Shown here: piece after piece, positions 7,928-15,844 of the stretch
Layout of the letters: every line of letters starts with the position of its first letter
Numbering within the stretch: the stretch's first letter is position 1
Source of the DNA: TMED14 sp964475135
GTDB lineage: Bacteria > Bacteroidota > Bacteroidia > Flavobacteriales > Schleiferiaceae
Reading direction: 5' to 3'
Length of the DNA: 58,927 bases
Assembly (NCBI GenBank): GCA_964475135.1
Contig: CAYYWL010000007.1
Span: 1-58,927, forward strand
The notes under the pieces: model-generated
Seen by the model: the letters and a program-made list of their open reading frames with translations, nothing else
Told to the model about the DNA's origin: nothing
Database searches by the model: none
Program-made: the position numbers and the translations under genes

Positions 7928-8577
7928 CCCCACCCCTCGCATTTTGGGCCTTCATCGGCATCTTCGGAACCCTTTTTGGCCTCGCCGAAGCCGTCAAACG
8001 CAGCACCCGCATTCCTGCCACGGTCACGCGTAAGTTTATGCACGTAACCTCTGCCGTCGTGAGCATGTGGCTACCCACCTACCTCAGCCCAAGCTGGATG
8101 CTCGTCTTAGCCGGAGTCTTTACCGTCGCACTCACCGCTTCGAAGCTCCTCAAAGTGCTGAGCAGCATCCACGACGTACCGCGCAAAACCTGGGGTGAAG
8201 TGGTATTCCCCCTCGGAATCGGCCTGTCCGCCTGGCTGCTCTACTTCAGTCCGTGGGCTCCCGATAGCCCGCAGCTCGCGACCAATGCCTACCGCTTCGG
8301 ACTGCTCACCATGGGAATTCTCGACTTCGTTGCCGAATTGGGCGGCCAAATCCCCTCGCCCAAACTGTGGTTCGGCAAATCCGTGGCCGGCAGCCTCAGT
8401 TTTTTTGGTGTCGGAATCATCCTCTGCCTCGCCCACGGCATGCCCTTTTCGTGGTCACTCATAGCCGCCGTTGCCGGGCTGACAGCTAGCGAATCACTAC
8501 TCGGTAACGGCCTTGACAACCTGGCGCTGCCCAGCCTCGGAGCCTTGGCCTACCTGCTTTTGGCCGCGAGCAACTAG
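7924..8577 (+). CDS. CTP-dependent lipid/prenol kinase-like membrane protein (dolichol/phytol kinase family)
   Basis: The 217-residue product has about six or seven membrane segments. Motifs in order are RKFMHVTSAVVSMWLP, TWGEVVFPLGIGLSAW, MGILDFVAELGGQIPSPKLW with FGKSVAGSLSFFGVG, and GNGLDNLALPSLGAL. These correspond to the RK-H, G, D-A/G...KS-GS and GLDN-P motifs of the CTP-dependent dolichol, phytol and diacylglycerol kinases. The usual GD before the third motif is LD here. Known members phosphorylate a lipid alcohol with CTP in the membrane. It is the last gene of the operon and ends 72 bases before convergent groEL. A phosphatidate cytidylyltransferase annotation would be a near miss within the same superfamily. 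Confidence 0.75.
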   Translation: MTPPLAFWAFIGIFGTLFGLAEAVKRSTRIPATVTRKFMHVTSAVVSMWLPTYLSPSWMLVLAGVFTVALTASKLLKVLSSIHDVPRKTWGEVVFPLGIGLSAWLLYFSPWAPDSPQLATNAYRFGLLTMGILDFVAELGGQIPSPKLWFGKSVAGSLSFFGVGIILCLAHGMPFSWSLIAAVAGLTASESLLGNGLDNLALPSLGALAYLLLAASN

Positions 8578-8588
8578 CGGCCAGCAGC

Positions 8589-8622
8589 AAAAAAAAGCCG
8601 CCCCAAGTTTCCCCAGGGCGGC
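8589..8622 (-). terminator. Rho-independent terminator of groEL
   Basis: On the minus strand GCCGCCC pairs with GGGCGGC in a seven-pair GC stem with a 12-base loop, followed by eight T residues (A at 8589-8596 on the plus strand). It lies 28 bases past the groEL stop. The plus strand lacks a T run after the stem, so termination is mainly of the minus-strand transcript. Confidence 0.85.
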
Positions 8623-8649
8623 CTCTCTTAACTCACACGGAGCGGTTGA

Positions 8650-10281
8650 TTACATCATTCCGTCCATTCCGCCACCCATCGGAGGCATCGGCGCCTCTTT
8701 CTTGGGAAGCTCCACGATTGTGGCCTCGGTGGTGAGGAGCAGTGAAGCAACCGAAGCTGCGTTCTCAAGCGCCACACGCGTCACTTTGGTTGGATCGATG
8801 ATGCCAGCTTCGTACATCGAGCAGTACTCTTCGGTCTTCGCATTGAATCCGAAGTCGCCCTTGCCTTCCTTAACCTTGGCAACGATGACCGAACCTTCGA
8901 GGCCGGCGTTACCTACGATGACGCGAAGGGGCTCTTCGATCGCACGTGCAATGATCTTGATACCGGTCGTCTCGTCGAAGTTGATGCCTTCGAGGTTGGC
9001 CAGAGCTTCGGTGGCGCGCACGAGTGCGACGCCTCCGCCCGGAACAATACCCTCTTCGATGGCCGCGCGGGTAGCAGCAAGTGCATCGTCGACACGGTCC
9101 TTCTTCTCTTTCATCTCAACTTCTGAGGCGGCACCCACGTAGAGCACAGCCACGCCACCAGCCAACTTGGCAAGGCGCTCTTGGAGCTTCTCACGGTCGT
9201 AGTCGCTTGTGGTGGTCTCGATTTGAGCCTTGATCTGGTGCACACGGGCTTGAATGTCCTCGGCGCTGCCGGCTCCGTTCACGATGGTGGTGTTGTCCTT
9301 GTCGATGGTCACCTTCTCGGCGGTTCCGAGCATGTCCATCGTGGCGTTTTCAAGCTTGAATCCGCGCTCTTCGCTGATGACGGTTCCGCCGGTCAGGATC
9401 GCGATGTCTTCGAGCATGGCCTTGCGGCGGTCGCCGAATCCAGGAGCCTTCACGGCCGCGATTTTCAGCGCACCGCGGATTTTGTTGACCACGAGGGTTC
9501 CGAGGGCTTCACCATCCACATCTTCAGCGATGATAAGCAAAGGCTTGCCGGTCTGAGCAACGGGCTCGAGCACGGGAAGCAGTTCCTTCATGCTGCTGAT
9601 CTTCTTGTCGTAGATCAAGATGAACGGACGCTCAAGGTCGGCCACCATCTTCTCAGTGTTGGTCACGAAGTAGGCCGACAGGTATCCGCGGTCAAACTGC
9701 ATTCCCTCAACGACGTCGACGTAGGTTTCGGTTCCTTTGGCTTCTTCAACGGTGATGACACCTTCTTTTTTCACCTTGGCCATGGCCTCAGCGATAAGAG
9801 CACCAATTGCGGGGTCATTGTTGGCCGAAATCGTGGCAACCTGCTCAACCTTTTGGTTATTATCGCCCACTTCTTGCGACTGGCTCCGCAGGTTTTCAAC
9901 GACAACTGCGACGGCCTTATCGATTCCGCGCTTGAGGTCCATCGGATTGGCGCCGGCAGCCACGTTCTTGTGACCTTGGCTCACGATTGCTTGGGCAAGC
10001 ACGGTAGCGGTGGTGGTTCCGTCGCCGGCGATGTCTGCAGTCTTGCTCGCAACCTCTTTCACCATCTGGGCGCCGAGGTTTTGAATTTTGTCTTCGAGCG
10101 TAATCTCCTTGGCAACGGTCACGCCGTCTTTAGTTACGTGCGGAGCACCGAACGACTTCTCAATGATTACGTTGCGGCCTTTGGGGCCGAGGGTCACCTT
10201 AACCGCATTGGCCAGGGCATCGACGCCAGCACGCATTCCGTCGCGGGCGGCTACATCAAACTTGATATCTTTTGCACTCAT
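8650..10281 (-). CDS. groEL: Chaperonin GroEL (60 kDa)
   Basis: The 543-residue product is full length and collinear with GroEL. It has KDIKFDVAARDGMRAGVD at the start, LGPKGRNVIIEKSFGAP and GDGTTTATVLAQAIV (nucleotide site), VEEGIVPGGGVALVRA, and a Gly/Met-rich tail (MPPMGGGMDGMM). It forms the ATP-driven double-ring folding chamber in the cytoplasm and works with GroES, encoded 12 bases upstream. The pair is transcribed together and ended by the hairpin at 8589-8622. A possible sigma-54 promoter lies in front of groES. Confidence 0.99.
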   Translation of the reverse strand: MSAKDIKFDVAARDGMRAGVDALANAVKVTLGPKGRNVIIEKSFGAPHVTKDGVTVAKEITLEDKIQNLGAQMVKEVASKTADIAGDGTTTATVLAQAIVSQGHKNVAAGANPMDLKRGIDKAVAVVVENLRSQSQEVGDNNQKVEQVATISANNDPAIGALIAEAMAKVKKEGVITVEEAKGTETYVDVVEGMQFDRGYLSAYFVTNTEKMVADLERPFILIYDKKISSMKELLPVLEPVAQTGKPLLIIAEDVDGEALGTLVVNKIRGALKIAAVKAPGFGDRRKAMLEDIAILTGGTVISEERGFKLENATMDMLGTAEKVTIDKDNTTIVNGAGSAEDIQARVHQIKAQIETTTSDYDREKLQERLAKLAGGVAVLYVGAASEVEMKEKKDRVDDALAATRAAIEEGIVPGGGVALVRATEALANLEGINFDETTGIKIIARAIEEPLRVIVGNAGLEGSVIVAKVKEGKGDFGFNAKTEEYCSMYEAGIIDPTKVTRVALENAASVASLLLTTEATIVELPKKEAPMPPMGGGMDGMM

Positions 10282-10293
10282 GGTTTCTTCGGA

Positions 10294-10572
10294 TTAGATA
10301 ATTGCTAAAATGTCAGACTCACGCATGATGAGGTAGTCGGTTCCTTCGTACTTAATCTCAGAACCGGCGTACTTCGCGTACAGCACTGTATCCCCAACTT
10401 TGACGGTCATCGGCTCATCCTTTTTGCCGTTGCCTGCCGCGCGAACGATTCCGCGCTGGGGCTTCTCTTGTGCGGTGTCGGGGATGATGATGCCCGAAGC
10501 CGTCTTGGTCTCTGCCGCCGCGGGCTCAATAATCACGCGGTCAGCCAGTGGACGAATGGTCAAATCAGCCAT
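10294..10572 (-). CDS. groES: Co-chaperonin GroES
   Basis: The 92-residue product has the GroES hallmarks IRPLADRVIIEPAAAETKTA, the mobile loop SGIIIPDTAQEKPQ, GKKDEPMTVKVGDTVLYAKY and a C-terminal YLIMRESDILAII. It caps the GroEL ring. It is the first gene of the groES-groEL pair. The 146-base gap to secG upstream contains a hairpin/palindrome and a sigma-54-like promoter, so the pair probably has its own heat or stress control. Confidence 0.98.
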   Translation of the reverse strand: MADLTIRPLADRVIIEPAAAETKTASGIIIPDTAQEKPQRGIVRAAGNGKKDEPMTVKVGDTVLYAKYAGSEIKYEGTDYLIMRESDILAII

Positions 10573-10633
10573 AGTGTCTATTCTAGTTTGGTTATTCGTA
10601 GTTACGAACCCCTCTTCGGAGTTCGCACCTCAC

Positions 10634-10653
10634 GTTGCACAGGTCGTGCCAAG
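10634..10653 (-). promoter_or_regulatory. Sigma-54-like -24/-12 promoter upstream of groES
   Basis: The minus strand reads CTTGGCACGACCTGTGCAAC. It matches YTGGCACG-N4-TTGCA with a single T-to-G change, and has the required GG-N10-GC spacing. The predicted start is about 50 bases upstream of the groES ATG. A sigma-54 activator gene lies about 2 kb upstream on the same strand. GG-N10-GC alone is common in this GC-rich sequence, so support comes from the longer match and the location. Confidence 0.45.
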
Positions 10654-10667
10654 GGTCTAAAAGCACA

Positions 10668-10695
10668 AAGGGCGCGACATTATGTCAGCGCCCTT
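10668..10695 (-). promoter_or_regulatory. Hairpin with nested palindrome between secG and groES
   Basis: Outer arms AAGGGCGC (10668-10675) and GCGCCCTT (10688-10695) pair perfectly over eight bases. The loop contains the perfect palindrome GACAT-T-ATGTC (10676-10686). On the minus strand the stem is followed by a broken T tract (TTTGTGCTTTT), so it may be a weak terminator for secG. As DNA it looks like an operator. A related GACA-N3-TGTC site lies at 15845-15855. Confidence 0.55.
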
Positions 10696-10718
10696 GCGAA
10701 ATTTTGTCAGAAGTGGAA

Positions 10719-11078
10719 TTACTCAGCCGACTCAGGAAGGTCGGTGGCCGCGGGCTGCGCTGGAGTTTGTCCTGGCGTCTGTACTGGAGTCTCAGGAGCG
10801 TCGTCGAGTACTTCTTCCATTGCAGATTCCGGAGCCGAAGTTGAGGCCGCACCAGGGTTGAGCATGTTCACCAAAAGCACTAACGCGAAGAGTGCAATCG
10901 CCAATCCCCACGTTGCGCGCTCCAAAAAGTCCGCGGTACGCTTGACACCGCCCATCATTGAGGTCGCGCCGCCACCGAAGCTCGCGCCCATGCCCGAACT
11001 TTTTGGGCTTTGAACAAGCACCACCAGCATGAGGAGGATGCTAACTACGGCGATAAGAATCATAAACAACGAAGTCAT
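10719..11078 (-). CDS. secG: Preprotein translocase subunit SecG
   Basis: The 119-residue product has two membrane helices flanking the SecG loop: ILIAVVSILLMLVVLVQSPK, then GMGASFGGGATSMMGGVKRTADFLERATW, then LAIALFALVLLVNML. A Pro/Ala/Glu-rich cytoplasmic tail of about 45 residues follows, which is common in Bacteroidota. SecG assists the SecYE channel and SecA cycling. It is the distal gene of the miaB-to-secG series, 11 bases after the TPR gene. Confidence 0.95.
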   Translation of the reverse strand: MTSLFMILIAVVSILLMLVVLVQSPKSSGMGASFGGGATSMMGGVKRTADFLERATWGLAIALFALVLLVNMLNPGAASTSAPESAMEEVLDDAPETPVQTPGQTPAQPAATDLPESAE

Positions 11079-11089
11079 AGTCTTCTAAT

Positions 11090-12232
11090 TTATTTGGTTT
11101 TAAGCGCTTCAATGCGGGCGGCAAATATCGAACTTTTCTCGGGAACTCGAAGCTTTAAAATTTCGTAGGCCTGAATTGCCTTGGCGGCGTGACCCTGTTC
11201 GGCGTACATGCGGGCCAAAGTCTCTGTCACAAGGCCGGTCACGTTGGCATCCGGTTCGGTCCGCACTTCGGGTGCCGGAGCATCTTTTGCGAGCGGACTA
11301 ATCTTTGGGTTCGCCGATAAAAACTGGTCAATAAGCTCTGACCCTTTTGGGGAAGACGACGACCCTTCTAGGTTGGCCACAAACTGTGCAAAGGGGCTAA
11401 GGCTTGATGGTGAGCTTAGCTCGTTCGCTACTTGGCTCGCTTGAGCAGTCTCCTTCTTAGGCTTCTTCGCGGCTGGTTCCGTGGTGCGCACAGCAGGCGG
11501 AAGAGGATTAGGTTCCGGCGTTGGGTCCACGGGATTAGTTGCCGCCGGTACTGGCTCAACCTTGGGCGGAACTGGAGCAACGAGCTCAACCTTGGGTGCA
11601 CTTGGCGCAGAACCAAATCCTACTTCAGCCAATTGGGCCCGAGCAGCACGCGCCCGTAGAATTTGTTCCCTCACCCTCTCAGGCAGCGAATCCAAATTCA
11701 GCGTTGCCGCATTGGTAGCCTTAGGTTCGGGGCGAGCAGGTTGCTCTTTTTCATCTGTTGCCGGTTTCTCGGCACTCGTTTCTTGCGGCTGATTGACTAC
11801 CGTCAGTTTCTGGCTAATCGCTACGTGCGATTCTTCGGCACTCGCTACTTGCTGTTTCTCGCTACTCGTTTCTTGTGGCTCTTGATCCAAAACTCCTGAA
11901 GAACCTCCAGAAACTAGAAACGATTCACTAGAAACCGGTTCACCAGAAACTGCTTTGCTCGAAACAGCTTCGCCCGAAGCCACCGGCTGTAAGGGTTCTT
12001 CAACCCATGCCATCAAGGCTGATCGGTTGGGGCTAAGCGACGCGCAGCGGTGCAGGACTTGGGTGAATTGAGGAGATTCCGCCTTTTGTACCGCACGCAG
12101 GTACAGCCACCAAAGGGGAAGCGCCGCAGGATTCGCCTCAACTAAGGCTGAAAGCCACGGCATGTCTGAGGCCGCAACGAGCGAAGGGTTCGACCAAAGG
12201 GCCTCGAGGCGTTGTACGTCGGCGGCTACCAT
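11090..12232 (-). CDS. TPR-like protein with long low-complexity linker
   Basis: The 380-residue product has an N-terminal helical region (SALVEANPAALPLWWLYLRA), a Ser/Glu/Pro-rich linker over roughly residues 80-300, and a C-terminal TPR-like end (LARMYAEQGHAAKAIQAYEI then LKLRVPEKSSIFAARIEALK). The DNA for part of the linker holds near-identical repeats (11758-11991). I do not know its function. In my recollection a similar gene often sits between lptE and secG in Bacteroidota, which hints at an envelope or secretion-related scaffold. It overlaps lptE by 7 bases. Confidence 0.85.
   Translation of the reverse strand: MVAADVQRLEALWSNPSLVAASDMPWLSALVEANPAALPLWWLYLRAVQKAESPQFTQVLHRCASLSPNRSALMAWVEEPLQPVASGEAVSSKAVSGEPVSSESFLVSGGSSGVLDQEPQETSSEKQQVASAEESHVAISQKLTVVNQPQETSAEKPATDEKEQPARPEPKATNAATLNLDSLPERVREQILRARAARAQLAEVGFGSAPSAPKVELVAPVPPKVEPVPAATNPVDPTPEPNPLPPAVRTTEPAAKKPKKETAQASQVANELSSPSSLSPFAQFVANLEGSSSSPKGSELIDQFLSANPKISPLAKDAPAPEVRTEPDANVTGLVTETLARMYAEQGHAAKAIQAYEILKLRVPEKSSIFAARIEALKTK
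11758..11991 (-). repeat. Degenerate direct repeats inside the TPR gene
   Basis: Segments 11768-11790 and 11858-11880 match at 20 of 23 positions, exactly 90 bases (30 codons) apart and in frame. Both encode a QETS-A/S-EK motif. Further copies of shorter words (ACTAGAAACGATTC, ACTAGAAACCGG, ACCAGAAACTGC) lie at 11914-11953. They encode the Ser/Glu/Val-rich linker and probably change length by slippage. Confidence 0.6.
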
Positions 12233-12720
12233 TGAACGAGGGCTCGGTTAAAGATTTTGTCGCTCAACTCGCTCACCATCTCTTCGACGAGGGCGTCCTC
12301 GACGCTGCGCAGGTCGGTGGACGCCGGGAAGTTGCGAAACGCAGAAAAACGCTGGGTAAACGATTTTTTGTCGTCAAGGGTATTCACGAATTCTACCTCG
12401 ACACTCATGCTCAGGCGGCTTTGCGCCACTTGGTCGTTGGCGGCGGGGGCTTCAGAGCGGACGCTGTACTCCACGATGGCTCCGCCAAACTGCAGGTCGC
12501 CGTCACGACCTACCAGCGACAGTGGTGTCTGGCGCACCATCACCGTCTGAAGTTCGGTTGTGAAGCGCTGGGCGACCATCGGATTAATCAGGTCTGACGT
12601 GTTGCCAAAAGCGGCCACGCTCAGCGTTTTGGCATTGCCTACGTCACCTCCGGTAAACGAATACCCGCCTTTGCACGAGGCAGCGAGCAGAACGACGAGG
12701 GCAAGCAACAGGTTTCGCAT
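12226..12720 (-). CDS. lptE: LptE-family LPS-assembly lipoprotein
   Basis: The 164-residue product has a lipoprotein signal with lipobox LAASC at residues 13-17, then KGGYSFTGGDVGNAKTLSV. It has the Bacteroidota LptE pattern ...AAFGN...NPMVAQRFTTELQ...LVGRDGDLQFGGAIVEY and a C-terminal VEEMVSELSDKIFNR. LptE plugs and matures LptD, the outer-membrane LPS inserter. Its stop and start are fused to neighbours: 1-base overlap with the sigma-54 activator upstream and 7 bases with the TPR gene downstream. Confidence 0.9.
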   Translation of the reverse strand: MRNLLLALVVLLAASCKGGYSFTGGDVGNAKTLSVAAFGNTSDLINPMVAQRFTTELQTVMVRQTPLSLVGRDGDLQFGGAIVEYSVRSEAPAANDQVAQSRLSMSVEVEFVNTLDDKKSFTQRFSAFRNFPASTDLRSVEDALVEEMVSELSDKIFNRALVQW

Positions 12721-13949
12721 CAGTCGAGGCCGAATTGCTTGATTTTGCGGTAGAGGGTGCGCTCGCTGATTCCGAGCTCTGCGGCGGCGTTCTTGCGACG
12801 GCCTTTGTGGCGCTCGAGTACGCGGCGAATGGTGTCAAGTTCAAGGTCCTGAAGCGACAGGCGCTCGTCGGGCTCGACGGCCGAGTCAACGTCGAGGGTC
12901 TCTTCGTCGTCGTCCTGCGGCAAATCCATGTAGCGCGGAACCTCCGGTACCGACGCCGGTTCGCTGTGGCGCAGCACCGGAAGCGAAGTCTCAGCAGGCT
13001 GCGCCTGAGGAGCCTGAAAGCTACCGCCCGCGATTCCGGCCACCACCTGCTTGAGGTTGTTCAGGTCGTTGCGCATGTCAAACAAGACCTTGTACAGAAT
13101 TTCGCGCTCAGTTTGAAATTCCGACTGCGAAAGGGCGTCGTCGCGGCGGGCTGGCACGCTTCGGCGGTCAATTTCGGGAATGTACTGGCGCAGCACCTCG
13201 GCGTTGATTTCACGGTCGCTCTCGACCACGCACAGCTGTTCGACGAGGTTGCGCAGCTGGCGAATGTTTCCGGGCCAGCGGTAGGTTTCGAGTACGTGCA
13301 CTGCCTCATCCGAAAGGCGCACGGCCGGAACCCGGTACTTCTGCGAAAAGTCCTGCGCAAACTTGCGAAAGAGCAGGTGGATGTCACCCTTGCGCTCGCG
13401 AAGCGGCGGAAGCGAAATTTCTACCGTGTTAAGGCGGTAGTAGAGATCCTCGCGAAACTGGCCCTTGTCGATTTTTTCGAGCATGTCGACGTTCGTGGCA
13501 CCGACAACGCGCACGTTCACCTTCTGGGCCTTGGACGAACCGACCTTGATGAATTCACCGGTTTCGAGCACGCGAAGCAAGCGCACCTGAGTGCCGAGGG
13601 GTAGCTCGCCGACCTCGTCGAGAAAAATGGTACCGCCGTCGGCCTCTTCAAAGTAGCCCTTGCGAGCGCCGGTCGCTCCGGTGAACGACCCCTTTTCGTG
13701 GCCAAAGAGTTCTGAATCAATGGTTCCCTCGGGGATAGCCCCGCAGTTCACTGCAACCAAGGGCGCGTGCTTGCGGTGCGACAGGTGGTGAATAATCTTC
13801 GGGATGTTCTCTTTACCTACCCCACTTTCGCCGGTTACCAGCACCGATATGTCGGTTGCCGCCACCTGAATCGCCTTAAACACGGCGCGATCAAGGGCAG
13901 GCTGGGTTCCGATGATGCCAAAACGCTGCTTTACCTCTTGAACCGTCAT
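12720..13949 (-). CDS. Sigma-54-dependent transcriptional activator (AAA+ plus Fis-type HTH, no sensor domain)
   Basis: The 409-residue product starts almost directly with the AAA+ domain. Walker A is GESGVGKE (residues 40-47), the sigma-54 contact loop is GSFTGA (about 87), and Walker B is GTIFLDEVGE. RNA-polymerase remodelling and Arg-finger regions follow (REDLYYRLN, WPGNIRQLRNL). The C-terminus is a Fis-type helix-turn-helix (KNAAAELGISERTLYRKIKQ). There is no N-terminal receiver, PAS or GAF domain. Activity is therefore probably set by expression or a partner, as in PspF. Overlaps of 4 bases upstream and 1 base downstream place it in the miaB-secG operon. Confidence 0.95.
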   Translation of the reverse strand: MTVQEVKQRFGIIGTQPALDRAVFKAIQVAATDISVLVTGESGVGKENIPKIIHHLSHRKHAPLVAVNCGAIPEGTIDSELFGHEKGSFTGATGARKGYFEEADGGTIFLDEVGELPLGTQVRLLRVLETGEFIKVGSSKAQKVNVRVVGATNVDMLEKIDKGQFREDLYYRLNTVEISLPPLRERKGDIHLLFRKFAQDFSQKYRVPAVRLSDEAVHVLETYRWPGNIRQLRNLVEQLCVVESDREINAEVLRQYIPEIDRRSVPARRDDALSQSEFQTEREILYKVLFDMRNDLNNLKQVVAGIAGGSFQAPQAQPAETSLPVLRHSEPASVPEVPRYMDLPQDDDEETLDVDSAVEPDERLSLQDLELDTIRRVLERHKGRRKNAAAELGISERTLYRKIKQFGLD

Positions 13950-14344
13950 TCGACTACAAATTCGAGTTTGAGGGGCTTGCCCGTACTGATCGGGTTGCCC
14001 GTGAGTTTGTTGACCACCTGGGCCGAGGTTGCCTCGACCACCACTTTGTGTGCGGTCGGAACCGGTTTCTTAAACTTCAAGTCCAACGTTCGCCCAGTCC
14101 AGAGGGAATTCCACACTTCTGTTCCCTTGGCATCGTAGACGCGTACCGTGAATCCCAATGTGAGGTTTTCGATGCACTGCCCTTCTTTGGCGACACAGAG
14201 TCGAAGGATTCCCGATTGCTTGATGGCTTCGGCGCGCAGTCCCAGTTCTAGGGTCAAATCCTGAACCGTCCCGTCGGGCAGGCGTGTTTGGGCTCCGGCC
14301 GCGAAGGCCAGTATGAGAAGTAGCGTAGTTGTAAACGTTTTCAT
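13946..14344 (-). CDS. Small exported protein of unknown function
   Basis: The 132-residue product has a signal peptide (MKTFTTTLLLILAFAAGAQ). The mature domain is mostly beta (LTLGFTVRVYDAKGTEVWN, LDLKFKKPVPTAHKVVVEA), suggesting a periplasmic Ig-like or transthyretin-like fold. Two Cys residues (RLCVAKEGQCIENL) could form a disulphide. It overlaps miaB and the sigma-54 activator gene by 4 bases each, so it is expressed with them. I cannot assign a function. Confidence 0.8.
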   Translation of the reverse strand: MKTFTTTLLLILAFAAGAQTRLPDGTVQDLTLELGLRAEAIKQSGILRLCVAKEGQCIENLTLGFTVRVYDAKGTEVWNSLWTGRTLDLKFKKPVPTAHKVVVEATSAQVVNKLTGNPISTGKPLKLEFVVE

Positions 14345-15810
14345 CGGCGTGGAGGGCGTGCGTATCCGACCGCTTTACCCAGCAAGGTAGCAGCGGTACT
14401 GCGTTCGATCGTGACGTTGACCCATTCCCCGGCGCGGTAGTCTTCGCGCGGAAACACCACCACCGTGTTCTGCGTGGTGCGGCCAAACAAATCCTCTTCG
14501 CTGCGCTTCGAACGGCCTTCGACCAGAACCTCTACGGTTTGGCCCACGTACGCCGCATTGCGCTCTGCGCTGTGCTGCTGCTGCAGCGCGATGATTTCGT
14601 TCAATCGTCGCTTTTTAACCTCGAGCGGAACATTGTCCTCCATCTTGCGGGCCGCAAACGTGTTGGGGCGCTCTGAGTAGGCGAACATGTAGCCGAAGTC
14701 GTACTTCACGTACTCCATCAGGCTCAGCGTGTCCTGGTGGTCTTCTTCGGTTTCGCCAGGGAAGCCCGCAATCATGTCCTGACTAAGCCCACAACCCGGA
14801 ATAATCCGGCGAATTCGGTCAATCAGCGCGAAGTACTCTTCGCGGTTGTGGCCGCGGTTCATCTCTTTGAGAATCCGCGAAGATCCGCTCTGCACCGGCA
14901 GGTGAATGTACTTGCAAATGTTGGGGTGCGCCGCAATCGCGTGCAGCACCTCGTCCTTCATATCCTGCGGATTGCTGGTCGAGAAGCGAATGCGCATATC
15001 GGGCACCGCCTTGGCGACAAGGTGCAAAAGGTCGGCGAAGTGCACCGAAGTAGCCTGCGCCATCGGACTTGCTTTGCTAAAGTCTTTTTTGAGTCCGCCC
15101 CCGTACCACAAGTACGAATCGACGTTCTGTCCGAGGAGCGTAACCTCTTGGTAGCCCTCGCTCCAGAGCTGGGTAACCTCTTCGACGATGGTCTGCGGAT
15201 CGCGGCTCCGCTCGCGTCCGCGGGTAAACGGAACCACACAGAACGTACACATATTGTCGCAGCCACGGGTGATGCTCACAAAGGCGGTGATGCCGTTTCC
15301 GCCAAGGCGAACCGGTTCGATGTCATGGTACGTCTCTTCTTTGCTCAAGATGACGTTGACGGCCTTGCGTCCGCCATCCAACTCCTCGAGCAGGTTAGGC
15401 AGGTCGCGGTAGGCGTCGGGGCCCACCACAAGATCCACAAGCTTTTCTTCGTCAAAAAACTTTTCACGGACACGCTCAGCCATGCAGCCCAAAACGCCAA
15501 TTTTGAGTTCGGGATTTTTGGCCTTTAGCGTATTGAACTGGTCCAGGCGGTTGCGCACCGTCTGCTCTGCCTTCTCGCGAATCGAGCAGGTGTTGAGCAG
15601 CACCAAGTCGGCCTCCTCGAGGTTGTTTGTGGTCTCGTAGCCGTCTTTCTGAAGGATGGACGCGACAATCTCGCTGTCCGAAAAATTCATCTGGCACCCG
15701 TAGGACTCGAGGTAGAGCTTTTTACCCTGACCCAGGCCTTCGCGGATCATGACTTCACCTTGGCGCTCTTCGCCGAGCGGGGTACGTTCGAGTTCAGAAA
15801 TTTTGGACAT
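14341..15810 (-). CDS. miaB: tRNA-2-methylthio-N6-dimethylallyladenosine synthase MiaB
   Basis: The 489-residue product has the three methylthiotransferase parts. The N-terminal UPF0004 domain carries its cluster Cys (ESYGCQMNFSDSE, NTCSIREKAEQTVRNRL, GVLGCMAERV). The radical SAM core has SITRGCDNMCTFCVVPFTRG, with Cys spaced 3 and 2 apart. A C-terminal TRAM domain follows (VGQTVEVLVEGRSK). MiaB adds the methylthio group to i6A37 of tRNAs reading U-starting codons. An N-terminal extension of about 30 residues is normal in this phylum. It is first in the minus-strand operon, with a -7 box 4 bases from its ATG. Confidence 0.97.
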   Translation of the reverse strand: MSKISELERTPLGEERQGEVMIREGLGQGKKLYLESYGCQMNFSDSEIVASILQKDGYETTNNLEEADLVLLNTCSIREKAEQTVRNRLDQFNTLKAKNPELKIGVLGCMAERVREKFFDEEKLVDLVVGPDAYRDLPNLLEELDGGRKAVNVILSKEETYHDIEPVRLGGNGITAFVSITRGCDNMCTFCVVPFTRGRERSRDPQTIVEEVTQLWSEGYQEVTLLGQNVDSYLWYGGGLKKDFSKASPMAQATSVHFADLLHLVAKAVPDMRIRFSTSNPQDMKDEVLHAIAAHPNICKYIHLPVQSGSSRILKEMNRGHNREEYFALIDRIRRIIPGCGLSQDMIAGFPGETEEDHQDTLSLMEYVKYDFGYMFAYSERPNTFAARKMEDNVPLEVKKRRLNEIIALQQQHSAERNAAYVGQTVEVLVEGRSKRSEEDLFGRTTQNTVVVFPREDYRAGEWVNVTIERSTAATLLGKAVGYARPPRR

Positions 15811-15814
15811 GCCG

Positions 15815-15822
15815 CAAAAATA
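15815..15822 (-). promoter_or_regulatory. -7 box of the miaB operon
   Basis: The minus strand reads TATTTTTG, a perfect TAnnTTTG, then GCCG's complement as a 4-base spacer, then the miaB ATG. It predicts a leaderless transcript. Confidence 0.55.
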
Positions 15823-15844
15823 CGGACTACGTCCGAGCTAACGC

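Noticed and set aside
9181..10308. A 375-codon open frame antisense to groEL
   Set aside because: groEL is certain on the other strand. Long antisense frames are expected from the strong codon bias of this GC-rich genome, and the protein shows no recognisable family.
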